Assembly (NCBI RefSeq): GCF_000422765.1
Contig: NZ_KE383915.1
Coordinates: 123,435 to 187,434 of the forward strand
DNA length: 64,000 nt
Direction of reading: 5' to 3'
DNA from: Neptunomonas japonica DSM 18939
GTDB lineage: Bacteria > Pseudomonadota > Gammaproteobacteria > Pseudomonadales > Balneatricaceae
In this document: positions 9,409 through 19,697 of the stretch, one piece after another
How the letters are laid out: each line of letters opens with the position of its first letter
How positions within the stretch are numbered: position 1 is the first letter of the stretch
Made by a program: the position numbers and the translations under genes
Notes under the pieces: model-generated
Databases searched by the model: none
Seen by the model: only the letters and a program-made list of their open reading frames with translations
What the model was told of the DNA's origin: nothing

Positions 9409-11074
9409 CGGAACGATTCTTCTCCCCATCTTCGTTTGATACAACACTAGCCGGCTCTGCAACCTCAGGCGATGCCAAAGACAGCTCTACTTGCTCTGGA
9501 GTCGTATCAAGCTTGGCCACTGGCGCTTGTTCAACGACTTCTTGAGAAGTTTCCTGAGTAACATCTTTTTCAGGCAGCTCCTGGGTTGAAGCAACAAAAG
9601 TTTCAGCTGGAGGCTTTTCAGCCACCTCTTCCACGCTTTTCTGAGCGCTTTCTTCAACGTTATCAGCCGTTTCCACTACCGGCTCAACTGCAACCGCAGC
9701 TACCGGTGCTGCTGCTTTTGCTTTATGAGCATTAGGGTCTGCCAACAACTCTTCGCTAGGGTGAATACATTCTAATTTAACACCGGTTTCTTCTTCTATG
9801 TCTGGGATCATAAAAGAATCATTCTCACACGCGAAACAGATCGAAGTCCCTGTTGCTCCCGCTCTACCGGTGCGCCCAATACGATGCACATAATCTTCTG
9901 CATCTTCAGGCAACTGGTAGTTAACAACATGAGTAACACCATCAATATGGATGCCACGCCCAGCAACATCCGTTGCTACCAACACTTCAATTTTACCGTT
10001 CCTAAAGTCCTCAAGCGTTTTAACCCTTTTGTGCTGAGGAATCTCCCCAGACATCAAGGCAGCTCTAACACCGTCTCTTTTAAGCTTCTCTGCAAGATCA
10101 CGGGTTTCATGACGACGGTTCCCGAAAACGATAACACGTTCAATATTATTCAAACGGATGTAATTACGTAATAATTTGTATTTCTCGTGACTAGAAACAA
10201 GAAAGACTTTTTGACTAATATTTTCTGTTGAACGGCGCTCAGCTTCGATCTCAATCTGAACCGGCTCATCGGTCCACTGACGCGCTAAGCTCATGATATC
10301 ATCAGTGAAAGTTGCACTATAAAGTAGAGTCTGGCGCTCATCACCTTTACGCGGCGTATTACGGATAATCGTTCTAACATCAGGTATGAAGCCCATGCTC
10401 AACATGCGATCTGCTTCATCTAAAACAAGCACTTCAACGTTATGCAGGTCGACTTCTTTAGAGCGTACAAAGTCAATCAAACGACCCGGCGTAGCAACCA
10501 AAATACCCACAGGCCCCGCTTTTAGTTCTTTACGCTGCTTCTCATAGTCCATGCCACCCACAATAGAAACTACGTTTATATCCGTGTATTTACACAACAG
10601 CACTGCATCAGCAGCAATCTGCAAAGCGAGCTCACGTGTTGGCGCAATAATAAGTGCTCGAGGCTCACCCTGGCGCTGCTTATCTTCAAGCTGAAAATCT
10701 AACAAGTCAGTAATAATGCCCACTAAGAAAGCAGCAGTTTTCCCTGTACCTGTTTGCGCCTTACCGATAATATCTTTTCCCGCTAAAGCTGGCTTAATGG
10801 TATCCGCCTGTATTGGCGTACAATATTCAAAACCAAGATCATGGATCGCATGCATAAGCTGATCTGGAAGTGAAAAATCATGGAAACGCTTCTTACCTTC
10901 AGCAACAGCAACCTTAGAATCGTTTGGTGTCCAAGCGCTGCTTTTTGCAGGCTTACGAGAACGACTAGATGAACGGCGCTTATCTTTACGCTCGCTTTTT
11001 ACTTTTCCATTATCTTTTTCGGTAGTCGACTCTTTCGTGTTACCCGGGTTTAATTCTTCCAATGTATTACTCAC
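9401..11074 (-). CDS. rhlB: DEAD-box ATP-dependent RNA helicase RhlB
   Basis: The helicase core runs from about residue 60 to 440 with all landmarks in order: the Q motif (FHDFSLP, TPIQ), [36 protein letters not shown] and [10 protein letters not shown]. RhlB unwinds structured RNA for the degradosome. Pseudomonad-type RhlB has a basic N-terminal extension, present here as Ser/Arg/Lys-rich sequence. The last 100 or more residues are an acidic Glu/Val/Ala/Pro tail with the same character as the RNase E tail at the window start. The start is a GTG three bases after the dinG stop, so the two are cotranscribed. Confidence 0.88.
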   Translation of the reverse strand: MSNTLEELNPGNTKESTTEKDNGKVKSERKDKRRSSSRSRKPAKSSAWTPNDSKVAVAEGKKRFHDFSLPDQLMHAIHDLGFEYCTPIQADTIKPALAGKDIIGKAQTGTGKTAAFLVGIITDLLDFQLEDKQRQGEPRALIIAPTRELALQIAADAVLLCKYTDINVVSIVGGMDYEKQRKELKAGPVGILVATPGRLIDFVRSKEVDLHNVEVLVLDEADRMLSMGFIPDVRTIIRNTPRKGDERQTLLYSATFTDDIMSLARQWTDEPVQIEIEAERRSTENISQKVFLVSSHEKYKLLRNYIRLNNIERVIVFGNRRHETRDLAEKLKRDGVRAALMSGEIPQHKRVKTLEDFRNGKIEVLVATDVAGRGIHIDGVTHVVNYQLPEDAEDYVHRIGRTGRAGATGTSICFACENDSFMIPDIEEETGVKLECIHPSEELLADPNAHKAKAAAPVAAVAVEPVVETADNVEESAQKSVEEVAEKPPAETFVASTQELPEKDVTQETSQEVVEQAPVAKLDTTPEQVELSLASPEVAEPASVVSNEDGEKNRSDV

Positions 11075-11076
11075 TT

Positions 11077-13200
11077 TTAACTGATTTCACGACGAAAAGG
11101 AGGCAACGCATCCAGCAATTGCCGGCCATAACGGCGCGTCACTACACGTCTATCTAATAAAATAACCCGACCACTGTCCTGCTCGGTACGTAAGAGTCGA
11201 CCTGTAGCCTGCGTCAAACGCATTGACGCCTCAGGTACAGTCCACTCCATAAATGCATTACCACCTCGTTGCTCTATCCACTCAGCCATCGTGGCATCAA
11301 CAGGATCGTCTGGCACACCAAACGGCAATTTAGTAATAATAACCTCTGTCAGGTACTTGCCTGGCAGATCCACTCCTTCTGCAAAAGACGCCAGACCAAA
11401 AATGATACTAGGCTTATCTGCATCAATGATCTCTTTATGCTTTCTAATAATTTCGTTCTTGGTTAAATCACCTTGAGCCAACACCTTACTACGAATCGTA
11501 CTCTCAAGCTTTTCTAACACAGTAAACATTTGTCGCCATGAGCTAAATAATACCAGTGTCGCAGCTGCGCTCGCCAAACCCTGATTAAGGATACTGATAA
11601 CTTCTTTGGTGTGTTCTTCTGGTTTACCAGGGTCTGACTCCATACGCGGAACCGATAATACCGCTGCTTGCGGGTAATTAAATGGGCTTGGCAGACGCTC
11701 ACACAACACATCAGACGGCAAACCTAACTCATGAATCACACGATTAAAGTGCCCTAGTGCCGTCATCGTTGCTGACGTTAACACAGCACCAAAGCAACTG
11801 GACCAAAGGTGCTCTTGTAATGTTTCCGCTGCCGAAACTGGGCTACTTCGACACTCAAAATCAACACCATCACTCGCATCCACTAAATTAATCCAGCGTG
11901 CTGTTGGCGCAACGCCTTCAGGATCAGCAACAGCGTAACTTCTGTTTAGCCAATACAAAGACTGAGCGCGCATCCAAAGCAAGCCCATACGAGGATACCA
12001 GCGTTCTGCTACGTCCCGATTAATCTCAGGAACGCCTCCATCTAACGCTTCTTTAAGCACATCAACAATTTGCTCAGCTTTTAACATCCAACGCTCTGCT
12101 GCTGAAGCAATATCTTTTGTGCTACGCATCATTGTTTCTGGAAGCACACCCTTTGGAAAACGAAAGCGTTCGGATGCAGGGCGCTGGACGCCATCCATTA
12201 ACATTATCCGCAAGTCACTATGCAATTGATCTAGTGCTATATCAATATCTTGCCGTGCAGGCGTCATACGCTCAACATATTGCGCCAATACAGCATTGTT
12301 ATCACACTCGTCTAGCATAGCATCTAGCTGCTTAACGGATGACTTCAACCAACGTTGCGTGCCTTTAACACGCATTGTATAAGCAAAGTGCCCCGTTGCC
12401 TTAGATGAGAGATGGTGAGCCTCATCAAATATATAAACGGTATTAGCAGGTTCAGGCAAAATCGCACCGCCACCTAATGACAAATCAGCCAAGACTAAAT
12501 CATGATTAGCCACAACAATGTCGGCCTTATCCATAGAGTCTCTAGACTTATAAAAAGGACATACAGAGAAATTACTACAACGTCTATTAGTACAACGCGT
12601 ATGATCACTCGTTAGAGGGGCCCAGTTTGTGGCCTCAATTTCTTGAGCCAAACTGTCTCGATCTCCGTCCCACTCACCTGCTGCAAATTTACCCAGCAAC
12701 TCTTGATAAAATACCAACAATGAAGGGTCTACATTTTGCGTAATCTCATCTTCATATAGCGCAATTTGGCCCGTTTGATTTTGAGAGTCTAAAAGCTTTT
12801 CAGCTTGTGAAATACAAAAATAACGCCCTCTACCTTTAGCCAGTACATAATTAACTGACTCCCCTAATAGACGAGCCACTTCAGGTAGGTCTTTATTTAA
12901 CAGCTGTTCTTGCAATGCAACGGTCGCAGTCGAGATAACTAAAGATTTGGACTGTGACTGAGCAATAGGAATAGCGCTAAGCAGGTAGGCCATGGTCTTA
13001 CCCGTGCCGGTTCCTGCTTCAATCACACAGAGGTGATTTTCATTAACTCGCTCACCTTTCTCATCTATCTCTATAGCACCGAGTGTTCGCGCTACATGCG
13101 CAATCATCATTTTTTGGCCGTAACGCGGCTTCATCTCACGGTCCGCTAAAAAGCGTCGATAAGAAGCCTGTATAGAGTTTTTAAGAGCATCACTAAGCAA
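11077..13200 (-). CDS. dinG: ATP-dependent DNA helicase DinG
   Basis: DinG is a 5'-to-3' superfamily 2 helicase of the XPD type that resolves R-loops and stalled forks. The 707-residue protein has Walker A (EAGTGTGKT), the DEAH box (FDEAHHLS), four cysteines for a 4Fe-4S cluster (one in the RGRYFC segment, three in [13 protein letters not shown]), and the C-terminal QATGRLLR motif. An SOS box lies 45 bases before the start (13245-13260), so it should be LexA-controlled, as in E. coli. rhlB follows directly. Confidence 0.92.
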   Translation of the reverse strand: MLSDALKNSIQASYRRFLADREMKPRYGQKMMIAHVARTLGAIEIDEKGERVNENHLCVIEAGTGTGKTMAYLLSAIPIAQSQSKSLVISTATVALQEQLLNKDLPEVARLLGESVNYVLAKGRGRYFCISQAEKLLDSQNQTGQIALYEDEITQNVDPSLLVFYQELLGKFAAGEWDGDRDSLAQEIEATNWAPLTSDHTRCTNRRCSNFSVCPFYKSRDSMDKADIVVANHDLVLADLSLGGGAILPEPANTVYIFDEAHHLSSKATGHFAYTMRVKGTQRWLKSSVKQLDAMLDECDNNAVLAQYVERMTPARQDIDIALDQLHSDLRIMLMDGVQRPASERFRFPKGVLPETMMRSTKDIASAAERWMLKAEQIVDVLKEALDGGVPEINRDVAERWYPRMGLLWMRAQSLYWLNRSYAVADPEGVAPTARWINLVDASDGVDFECRSSPVSAAETLQEHLWSSCFGAVLTSATMTALGHFNRVIHELGLPSDVLCERLPSPFNYPQAAVLSVPRMESDPGKPEEHTKEVISILNQGLASAAATLVLFSSWRQMFTVLEKLESTIRSKVLAQGDLTKNEIIRKHKEIIDADKPSIIFGLASFAEGVDLPGKYLTEVIITKLPFGVPDDPVDATMAEWIEQRGGNAFMEWTVPEASMRLTQATGRLLRTEQDSGRVILLDRRVVTRRYGRQLLDALPPFRREIS

Positions 13201-13244
13201 GACAAACTACCTGAATAACATTTGGCGTGGATCATACCAAGATA

Positions 13245-13260
13245 CTGGATATATAAACAG
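13245..13260 (-). promoter_or_regulatory. SOS box upstream of dinG
   Basis: CTGG-N8-ACAG, with AT-rich N8, differs from the CTGT-N8-ACAG LexA consensus at one base. It lies 45 bases upstream of dinG and about 40 bases from the nearest lexA box. Confidence 0.75.
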
Positions 13261-13268
13261 AAAATTAC

Positions 13269-13320
13269 TTTACATCACTTACCTGCTGTATATAATCACA
13301 GATACTGTATAAATAAACAG
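13269..13320 (+). promoter_or_regulatory. lexA promoter with two SOS boxes
   Basis: A -35 TTTACA (13269-13274), a 16-base spacer and a -10 TATAAT (13291-13296) form a good sigma-70 promoter. Two perfect CTGT-N8-ACAG LexA operators follow at 13286-13301, covering the -10, and 13305-13320. The ATG of lexA is 8 bases after the second box. This is the classic autorepression layout. Confidence 0.92.
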
Positions 13321-13328
13321 GCACCATT

Positions 13329-13940
13329 ATGAAACTGACCAAACGCCAAGAAGAAGTACTGGAATGCATCCGCGGGCATATAGAAGCAACCGGATATCCA
13401 CCGACACGTGCAGAAATTGCCAAAGCACTTGGTTTCAAATCTGCTAATGCTGCCGAAGAACATCTTAAAGCATTAGCAAGAAAAGGCGCAATTGAGATTA
13501 TTCCAGGCACCTCTCGCGGTATACGCCTACCTGAACTGGAAACAGTGGAAGACGGTATACCAGTAATAGGACGCGTCGCAGCAGGGTCTCCGATTTTGGC
13601 ACAAGAGCATATCGAAGAACACTGCACTATCTCAGCCGACTTCTTTCACCCTCCGGCTAACTACTTGCTGAGAGTCCATGGCACCAGCATGAAAGACATT
13701 GGCATTATGGACGGTGACTTACTCGCAGTACACCAATGCACAGAAGCACGTAACGGCCAAATTGTTGTCGCTCGTATTGATGACGAAGTTACGGTAAAGC
13801 GCTTCAAGAAAGAAGGACACATGGTGTATCTGATTGCAGAAAACACTGAGTTCTCACCAATACAAGTTGACCTAAGACAGCAAGAACTATCTATCGAAGG
13901 CTTAGGCGTAGGCGTCATTAGACAAGGAGGTGATTTGTGA
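13329..13940 (+). CDS. lexA: LexA repressor
   Basis: LexA represses the SOS regulon and cleaves itself when RecA filaments form. The N-terminal winged-helix domain ([13 protein letters not shown], with PPTRAEIA as recognition helix) is followed by the S24 peptidase-like domain. The cleavage bond is Ala85-Gly86 (RVAAGSP), the nucleophile is Ser120 (HGTSMKD), and the general base is Lys157 (VTVKRF). The 203-residue length is standard. It overlaps sulA by four bases (GTGA). Confidence 0.98.
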   Translation: MKLTKRQEEVLECIRGHIEATGYPPTRAEIAKALGFKSANAAEEHLKALARKGAIEIIPGTSRGIRLPELETVEDGIPVIGRVAAGSPILAQEHIEEHCTISADFFHPPANYLLRVHGTSMKDIGIMDGDLLAVHQCTEARNGQIVVARIDDEVTVKRFKKEGHMVYLIAENTEFSPIQVDLRQQELSIEGLGVGVIRQGGDL

Positions 13941-14398
13941 TTCAATTGCATAACCATCGTAACAGACCCGGCATGGCGTTGTTACGTAAACATGAGCAAA
14001 ATCAGATTCACCAAAAACCGTTAGCTGCAAAAAAAGAGTTCGGAAAAATCACTGAGATCGTCACACGTAGCGGCGAACTCAATGATATGCCGCTGCTTAT
14101 GCCTTTACTGGCGCAACTCAGCCATGAAGATCGCTGGTTTGCTTGGATAGCGCCACCAGCCAACTTACCACGCTCGCTATTACAAGATGCTGGCATCGAT
14201 TTAAACAAGGTTATTTTGCTCTACCCAGATGAGCATAACTCGGTACTTCAACTAGCAAAAAAAGCATTAAGCACTGGCACCTGCCACGCAGTCATTAGCT
14301 GGGCTGAAGAGATATCTGAACATGAGATAAAAAATTTAGAGCAGTCAGCTCAACAAGGATGTAGTAACGGCATCCTCATAAGAAGACGCCACCACTGA
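13937..14398 (+). CDS. sulA: SOS cell-division inhibitor SulA
   Basis: The GTG start overlaps the lexA stop (GTGA), giving 153 residues. The SulA-like core is visible as [31 protein letters not shown] and the [20 protein letters not shown] segment, similar to the RecA-like fold that binds FtsZ. SulA blocks FtsZ polymerisation during DNA damage. The lexA-sulA operon is the pseudomonad arrangement; enterobacteria keep sulA apart from lexA. Expression should follow the two SOS boxes before lexA. Confidence 0.85.
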   Translation: MIQLHNHRNRPGMALLRKHEQNQIHQKPLAAKKEFGKITEIVTRSGELNDMPLLMPLLAQLSHEDRWFAWIAPPANLPRSLLQDAGIDLNKVILLYPDEHNSVLQLAKKALSTGTCHAVISWAEEISEHEIKNLEQSAQQGCSNGILIRRRHH

Positions 14399-14420
14399 AA
14401 CAGCAGACAAAAAGGAAGAA

Positions 14421-14672
14421 CTAGTGGATTACTGGTTTAGGAGTCTTGGATGCTTCCGCAGACTCCATTGATAACTCAGACATCATCTTTGCACCAGCTA
14501 CAAGAATCATACGCGCCAACTCTTCAGACTGACCATTCAGACCATCTTTAACTTTTTGTGACAAATTCACCGTGATGAGCGGTTCGTCCTCACCCGCCTT
14601 GCGCATAGCGTATTCGCCTGACGGGAGCTTGATAATCTCAAGTACTGTTTGTTCCACTGTATTTTTACTCAC
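14421..14672 (-). CDS. Small conserved protein of the topA-sulA interval
   Basis: I chose the GTG at 14672, which overlaps the stop of the upstream gene by one base (TAGTG); another GTG at 14678 would add two residues. The roughly 83-residue protein has a beta-rich N-terminal half (EIIKLPSGEYAMRKAGEDEPLITVNLS) and a helical C-terminal half, with no membrane segment. The same slot between sulA and the DUF6586 gene is filled by a small unknown gene in Pseudomonas. The function is unknown. Confidence 0.75.
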   Translation of the reverse strand: MSKNTVEQTVLEIIKLPSGEYAMRKAGEDEPLITVNLSQKVKDGLNGQSEELARMILVAGAKMMSELSMESAEASKTPKPVIH

Positions 14673-15199
14673 TACCACTCTTGCATATCTGAACGTAAAC
14701 GCTCGACTAGCGAACGAAACTCATTGAGCCACTGTTTGTATTCGGCCAGAATATCACTGTCTTCTGCATGATTTGGGTTAATCTGCACAACGTGAATTTC
14801 TGAAACGCTTACTTTATCACTTGCAGCTTCACTGTGATTATCTAGAGCTTTCCAGCAAGCACCGTAAGCAGCTAGCATTTTATGCAACCAACTTACTTCA
14901 CTTTGCTCCAAGCCTACCAGTTCAATCCTTTCTGGCGACTCTTGCCCCGATGCCTCAAACATAACTTCTAAATCAGCCAAGGTGTTTACCTTACTGGTAT
15001 CAAAGCTATATTTTTCAGCAATTTCTCGTAAAAATGAACCGTATGCCGACGCCAAATGAAACAAAATAGATTCATTATACGATTCAATTTCGTTGTGCTT
15101 ACTCCACTTCGTAGAGTCTTGCGCTACTGTCAAAGCATCTAAATGAATACGTGCAAAATTAATTTTCTGATTCGTCCTGACCAGATATACATTACTCAT
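14672..15199 (-). CDS. DUF6586 family protein
   Basis: This 175-residue cytoplasmic, largely helical protein begins NVYLVRTNQKINFARIHLDAL, the start typical of the DUF6586 proteins encoded next to topA in Pseudomonas. There are no catalytic motifs that I recognise. It lies 30 bases downstream of topA and is coupled to the small gene at 14421-14672, so topA-DUF6586-small protein likely form one transcript converging on lexA-sulA. Confidence 0.75.
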   Translation of the reverse strand: MSNVYLVRTNQKINFARIHLDALTVAQDSTKWSKHNEIESYNESILFHLASAYGSFLREIAEKYSFDTSKVNTLADLEVMFEASGQESPERIELVGLEQSEVSWLHKMLAAYGACWKALDNHSEAASDKVSVSEIHVVQINPNHAEDSDILAEYKQWLNEFRSLVERLRSDMQEW

Positions 15200-15229
15200 A
15201 CACTACCTCTATAACATGACCATTAAAGG

Positions 15230-17872
15230 TTACTTCTTCTTCGCTTTAGCCTTCGGCTCTTCTACCACCCAGGCATTGCCCTGATAGAATGCACGCCATC
15301 CGGTTGCTTTGCCATTGACCTCAGTCATCACATACTGCTCCTTTGTCTTACGACTGTATCGTACAATAGTCTCATTCCCTTCGTTATCACGCTTTGGCGC
15401 GCTAAACAGGAAAGTGTACTTAGGATCTATCTCAGACTCGTGAGGCAGTAACTCAATAATCTTTGGCGCTCTTGTTTCACGGTTACGTGGAAACTGGCTT
15501 GCTGCTAAAAACAAACCAGAAGCACCATCACGAAGAATGTAGGTATCTTCAACCTTTTCACAGATCAGCTCAGGCATAGGCACCGGATCCATTTTAGGCG
15601 GCGCCGCTTCACCACTTTTCAGCAGCTTACGAGTATTTTTACACTCTTCATTCGTACAACCAAAGAACTTACCAAAACGGCCCGTTTTCAATTGCATCTC
15701 AGCACTACATTTATCGCACTCAAGTGAAGGACCTTCATAACCTTTGATGCGATAACTACCCTCTTCAACTTCGTATCCAGGGCAATCCGGGTTATTTCCG
15801 CATACGTGCAACTTACGCTGTTTGTCGACTAAGTAACTATCCATCGCACTATCGCAAAGATTACAACGATGCTTGTTACGCAAGATGCGAGATTCTTCTT
15901 CTTCGTCACCATCAACACTAACGACTTCATCACCCGGTGTTAGATTGATTGTTGCTTTACAACGCTCTTTCGGCGGCAAGTTGTAGCCCGAACAACCCAA
16001 AAAGACACCGGTACTTCCGGTGCGAATCATCATATGACGGTTACATTCAGGACATGGAATATCGGTCTCTGTGGGCGAGTTAGGACGCATACCTGTTTCA
16101 GGGTCAAGAGCTTCTTCAAGCTTACGCGTTAAGCCACCATAGAAACGATCTAGCAGTACTTTCCACTCAGCTTCACCTTGGGCAATTTCATCCAACGCAT
16201 CTTCCATTCGCGCGGTAAAGCTGTAATCCATTAGGTCAGTAAAGTTTTCGGTAAGACGCTCAACAACAATATCGCCCATTTTGCAGGCATAAAAACGCTT
16301 ATTCTGAATTTCGACATAGCCGCGATCCTGAATAGTCGAGATAATTGATGCATATGTCGATGGACGACCAATACCTTGTTTTTCTAACTCTTTAACCAAG
16401 CTGGCTTCAGTAAAACGAGCCGTTGGTTTAGTAAAGTGCTGCTTAGGCTCAATTGCCGTCATCGTCAGCAATTCACCTTTTTTCACATCCGGCAAGATAA
16501 GATCTTCATCACCTTTACCTTTTTGCATTACGCGAGTGTAACCATCAAAACGTAAAATACGCCCTTTAGTGGTTAACTCAAACTCACCTGCCTTCACAGT
16601 AATACGAGAACTGGTATACAACGCTGGCATCATTTGACAAGCCAAGAACTGACGTCTAATTAGCTCATACAAACGTTCAGCATCACGCTCCATCGCTTTT
16701 AAAGCAGTGGCTTCGATATTTACATCACTAGGACGAATCGCCTCATGCGCTTCTTGAGCACCGTCTTTGCTTGAATAGCGAACAGCCTCTTCTGGTAGAT
16801 ACTTACTACCAAAATGATCACCTATATATTCACGGCAACTTTCTACAGCCTCAGAACTCAAGTTGGTTGAGTCAGTACGCATATATGTGATGTAGCCCGC
16901 TTCATACAAACGCTGAGCCATCATCATGGTTTTCTTCACACCAAAGCCCAAGCGTGTACTGGCAGCCTGCTGAAGCGTTGATGTTATAAATGGAGCCGAT
17001 GGCTTACTGCTAGTCGCACGATCTTCACGACTAAGCACTGTGTACTCGGCATCTTTAAGTGCGGCTAAATGCGCATTAGTTTCAGCTTCAGATGAAGGTC
17101 GGAATGCACTGCCGCTTACACGAGCAACTTGCAGCCTTAACGCCTCAGCATTAGCTGTCTTAGTATCCGCATGCACTTCCCAGTACTCATCAGGAATAAA
17201 AGCACGAATCTCTTTTTCTCGCTCAACAACTAAACGTACAGCAACCGATTGCACTCGTCCTGCAGAAAGCCCGCGAGCAACTTTCTCCCACAATAAAGGA
17301 GACAGCATATAACCCACGACACGGTCTAGAAAACGGCGCGCCTGCTGTGCATTTACATGATTCATGTCTAGCTTACCAGGCGACTCGAATGCACTGCTGA
17401 TAGCTTTTTTCGTTATCTCGTTAAAAACAACGCGACGGTAACGCTCATCTTCTCCGCCAATGGCTTCTCTCAAATGCCAAGCAATCGCTTCCCCCTCGCG
17501 ATCCAAATCGGTCGCGAGATAGATAGTGTCTGCATCTTTAGCTAAGCGTCGCAATTCTTCGACTACTTTCTCTTTCCCAGGAAGGATTTCATAGTGCGCT
17601 TCCCAATCTTTTTCTGGATTGACGCCCATCCTTGCAACTAACTGGTCTTTAGCTTTTTTCGCTTTGTAAATGGCTTTTTCATCAGGCGCCATTTTACGTG
17701 TCAGCGCAGCCTGCTTGGCGCGGGCCTTAGGATCTGACTTTGTGGCGCTACCACTCGTAGGCAGATCACGGATATGACCTACGCTCGATTTCACGACATA
17801 TTCATTACCAAGATATTTATTAATTGTCTTGGCTTTTGCGGGTGACTCAACAATAACGAGCGACTTTCCCAT
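15230..17872 (-). CDS. topA: DNA topoisomerase I
   Basis: This type IA topoisomerase relaxes negative supercoils. I start at the ATG at 17872 ([17 protein letters not shown]), the family N-terminus, preceded by GAGGATA; the frame is open 27 codons further upstream without matching the family. The 880-residue protein has the TOPRIM motif [13 protein letters not shown], the active-site Tyr in [11 protein letters not shown], and three C-terminal four-cysteine zinc ribbons beginning CPECNRH, CNLCDSA and CDKCSAE. It ends in a Lys-rich tail. Confidence 0.96.
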   Translation of the reverse strand: MGKSLVIVESPAKAKTINKYLGNEYVVKSSVGHIRDLPTSGSATKSDPKARAKQAALTRKMAPDEKAIYKAKKAKDQLVARMGVNPEKDWEAHYEILPGKEKVVEELRRLAKDADTIYLATDLDREGEAIAWHLREAIGGEDERYRRVVFNEITKKAISSAFESPGKLDMNHVNAQQARRFLDRVVGYMLSPLLWEKVARGLSAGRVQSVAVRLVVEREKEIRAFIPDEYWEVHADTKTANAEALRLQVARVSGSAFRPSSEAETNAHLAALKDAEYTVLSREDRATSSKPSAPFITSTLQQAASTRLGFGVKKTMMMAQRLYEAGYITYMRTDSTNLSSEAVESCREYIGDHFGSKYLPEEAVRYSSKDGAQEAHEAIRPSDVNIEATALKAMERDAERLYELIRRQFLACQMMPALYTSSRITVKAGEFELTTKGRILRFDGYTRVMQKGKGDEDLILPDVKKGELLTMTAIEPKQHFTKPTARFTEASLVKELEKQGIGRPSTYASIISTIQDRGYVEIQNKRFYACKMGDIVVERLTENFTDLMDYSFTARMEDALDEIAQGEAEWKVLLDRFYGGLTRKLEEALDPETGMRPNSPTETDIPCPECNRHMMIRTGSTGVFLGCSGYNLPPKERCKATINLTPGDEVVSVDGDEEEESRILRNKHRCNLCDSAMDSYLVDKQRKLHVCGNNPDCPGYEVEEGSYRIKGYEGPSLECDKCSAEMQLKTGRFGKFFGCTNEECKNTRKLLKSGEAAPPKMDPVPMPELICEKVEDTYILRDGASGLFLAASQFPRNRETRAPKIIELLPHESEIDPKYTFLFSAPKRDNEGNETIVRYSRKTKEQYVMTEVNGKATGWRAFYQGNAWVVEEPKAKAKKK

Positions 17873-18073
17873 AGGGGTAACTATCCTCGGGCAGATACGA
17901 CACAATAAAAATAGCGAGCATATATAAGTGCTTATACAACTGGGGTCAAGCAAGTCTCATAAAAAAGTCCATAAGTACTATAATCAGTTAATAGCAAATA
18001 ACTTCAATACTCCCTTTAACAACGGTACATCCTAACTATATAATTCAGAGACTTAGCGAGGCAGTTTCATACC

Positions 18074-18781
18074 ATGTTGCAAGATAATCTGATTTATATC
18101 GTCATAATAGCTGTTATTGGTGCAATTGCGCTGACTATCAACTATTTCATTTCTCAAAGAGAATACAATACGTCTGCTAAACATGAGCGGCTCGACTGGT
18201 TGCGCAAACAAACTTTTAATACATTAGACGCCATTGCAACACTCAAAGCAGCAGGCTGTAAACCAGAAATCTTAGAAAAACTTAACAACCATGCCATGGT
18301 GCAAATAGAAGAGATCAGCCAATTAGCACCTGATTCCGATCTAATGACGCAAGTAAATAATCAAAAAGAAACAGCAGATAGAACCGCGCCAGGACAAGGC
18401 GTGTTTCACAGTGACAAAGATTTAAAACGCTTCCAAATTTACATCAATTTTACCGAAAAGCTACTAAACCAAATGCTAAAAAAAGGTAAGTTATCGCCAC
18501 TGCTAGCCGAGAACTATGGTCAAGAACTTTACTGGCTAAACATATCAATAGTTGCTGATGCCCACATACACCAAGCACAGCAGTTTATTGGACAAGATGA
18601 AAAACCACTTGCCCTATCCCACCTTAAGCACGCCAAAGCAGTGATTGTGCGTGCGATGGTCCCACAACAGAAGAAACAACCAAAGCTAGACTTAATTCAA
18701 CCTCAGATAATCGCTATACAACCGCGCAAAACGAAGCATAGCGGAGCGCTTGAGGATTCTATTGATAATTTCTTAAAATGA
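18074..18781 (+). CDS. Single-pass membrane-anchored protein of unknown function
   Basis: The 235-residue protein has an N-terminal hydrophobic helix (about residues 6-27) followed by a soluble helical domain rich in Gln and Lys. The topology suggests a membrane anchor with a cytoplasmic domain, since Lys/Arg and His follow the helix. No domain is recognised. It is divergent from topA across about 200 bases, with GCGAGGCAG before the start. In pseudomonads a hypothetical gene occupies the same place. Confidence 0.7.
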   Translation: MLQDNLIYIVIIAVIGAIALTINYFISQREYNTSAKHERLDWLRKQTFNTLDAIATLKAAGCKPEILEKLNNHAMVQIEEISQLAPDSDLMTQVNNQKETADRTAPGQGVFHSDKDLKRFQIYINFTEKLLNQMLKKGKLSPLLAENYGQELYWLNISIVADAHIHQAQQFIGQDEKPLALSHLKHAKAVIVRAMVPQQKKQPKLDLIQPQIIAIQPRKTKHSGALEDSIDNFLK

Positions 18782-19025
18782 TATTTTCATTCGACCTGCA
18801 CTAGCTATAAGAGCCGTACACTAAGACTCATATCTCTTTATTATATAAGTGCAAAATTTCTACCACACAAGTGTGTCGAACCGGAGTTGCTATAGTTTAT
18901 GAACTAAATCAACTTACACACTGTGATGCCGTGTAAAGTACATAACAACAAGCCAAAGCCTATAAAAAAGCAAAGAAACTACATATAGTTAGCCCATCAT
19001 TACACTGAGCATTGACTAACATAAA

Positions 19026-19697
19026 TCAGAATGGGCACTCACATCTTCCCAGAACACGCTCACCGGTTACGGGGTGGTCAAAGTCCAAGGTTAACGCGTG
19101 CAACAAAAGCCGACTAGACATAGCCTGAGTTTGCGGTGTTCCATACAAATCGCAACCTAAAATCGGGTACCCCATCTCACGGCTGTGAATACGTAACTGA
19201 TGAGTGCGACCCGTCTCTGGCGTAAATAACACTCGGCTCGTTGCGGGGTTACTCGATGTAGACAACACCTTGAAACGACTTAGTGCTTGCTTACCTTTTT
19301 CATAGCAGATTTTTTGATAAGGAAAGTTAGGAGAGTCTTTCGCTATAGGCGCATCAATACTGCCGTGCTCACAATCTAAATGACCACTCAAAACACTAAT
19401 ATAAGTTTTTTGTACCGTTCTATTTTGAAACTGCTTAGTCAGGCTTGCATTAACCGCTTTACTAAAAGCCAGCACCATAATGCCAGACGTACCAAAATCA
19501 AGACGATGCACCATAGTAATACCCGGAAACATCTGTGCTAAACGAAAATGCACTGAATCCTTATTCAAAGGGTTTTTACCTGACAAGCTCAACAAACCAC
19601 TTGGCTTATTGATCAATAGAATATGTTCATCTTGAAGAAGTATGTCTATCTGCCCTGCGCAAAAAGGCGCAATAAAATCATCTCCAGGAGCACTCAT
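19026..19697 (-). CDS. RluA-family RNA pseudouridine synthase
   Basis: The 223-residue protein has the RluA-family motif HRLDFGTSGIMV with the catalytic Asp, the N-terminal DEHILLINKPSGLLS segment, and the late GRTHQLRIH motif. It is a single catalytic domain without an S4 domain, so a short form such as RluA or TruC. Which uridine it modifies cannot be told from sequence. It overlaps topB by four bases. Confidence 0.85.
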   Translation of the reverse strand: MSAPGDDFIAPFCAGQIDILLQDEHILLINKPSGLLSLSGKNPLNKDSVHFRLAQMFPGITMVHRLDFGTSGIMVLAFSKAVNASLTKQFQNRTVQKTYISVLSGHLDCEHGSIDAPIAKDSPNFPYQKICYEKGKQALSRFKVLSTSSNPATSRVLFTPETGRTHQLRIHSREMGYPILGCDLYGTPQTQAMSSRLLLHALTLDFDHPVTGERVLGRCECPF

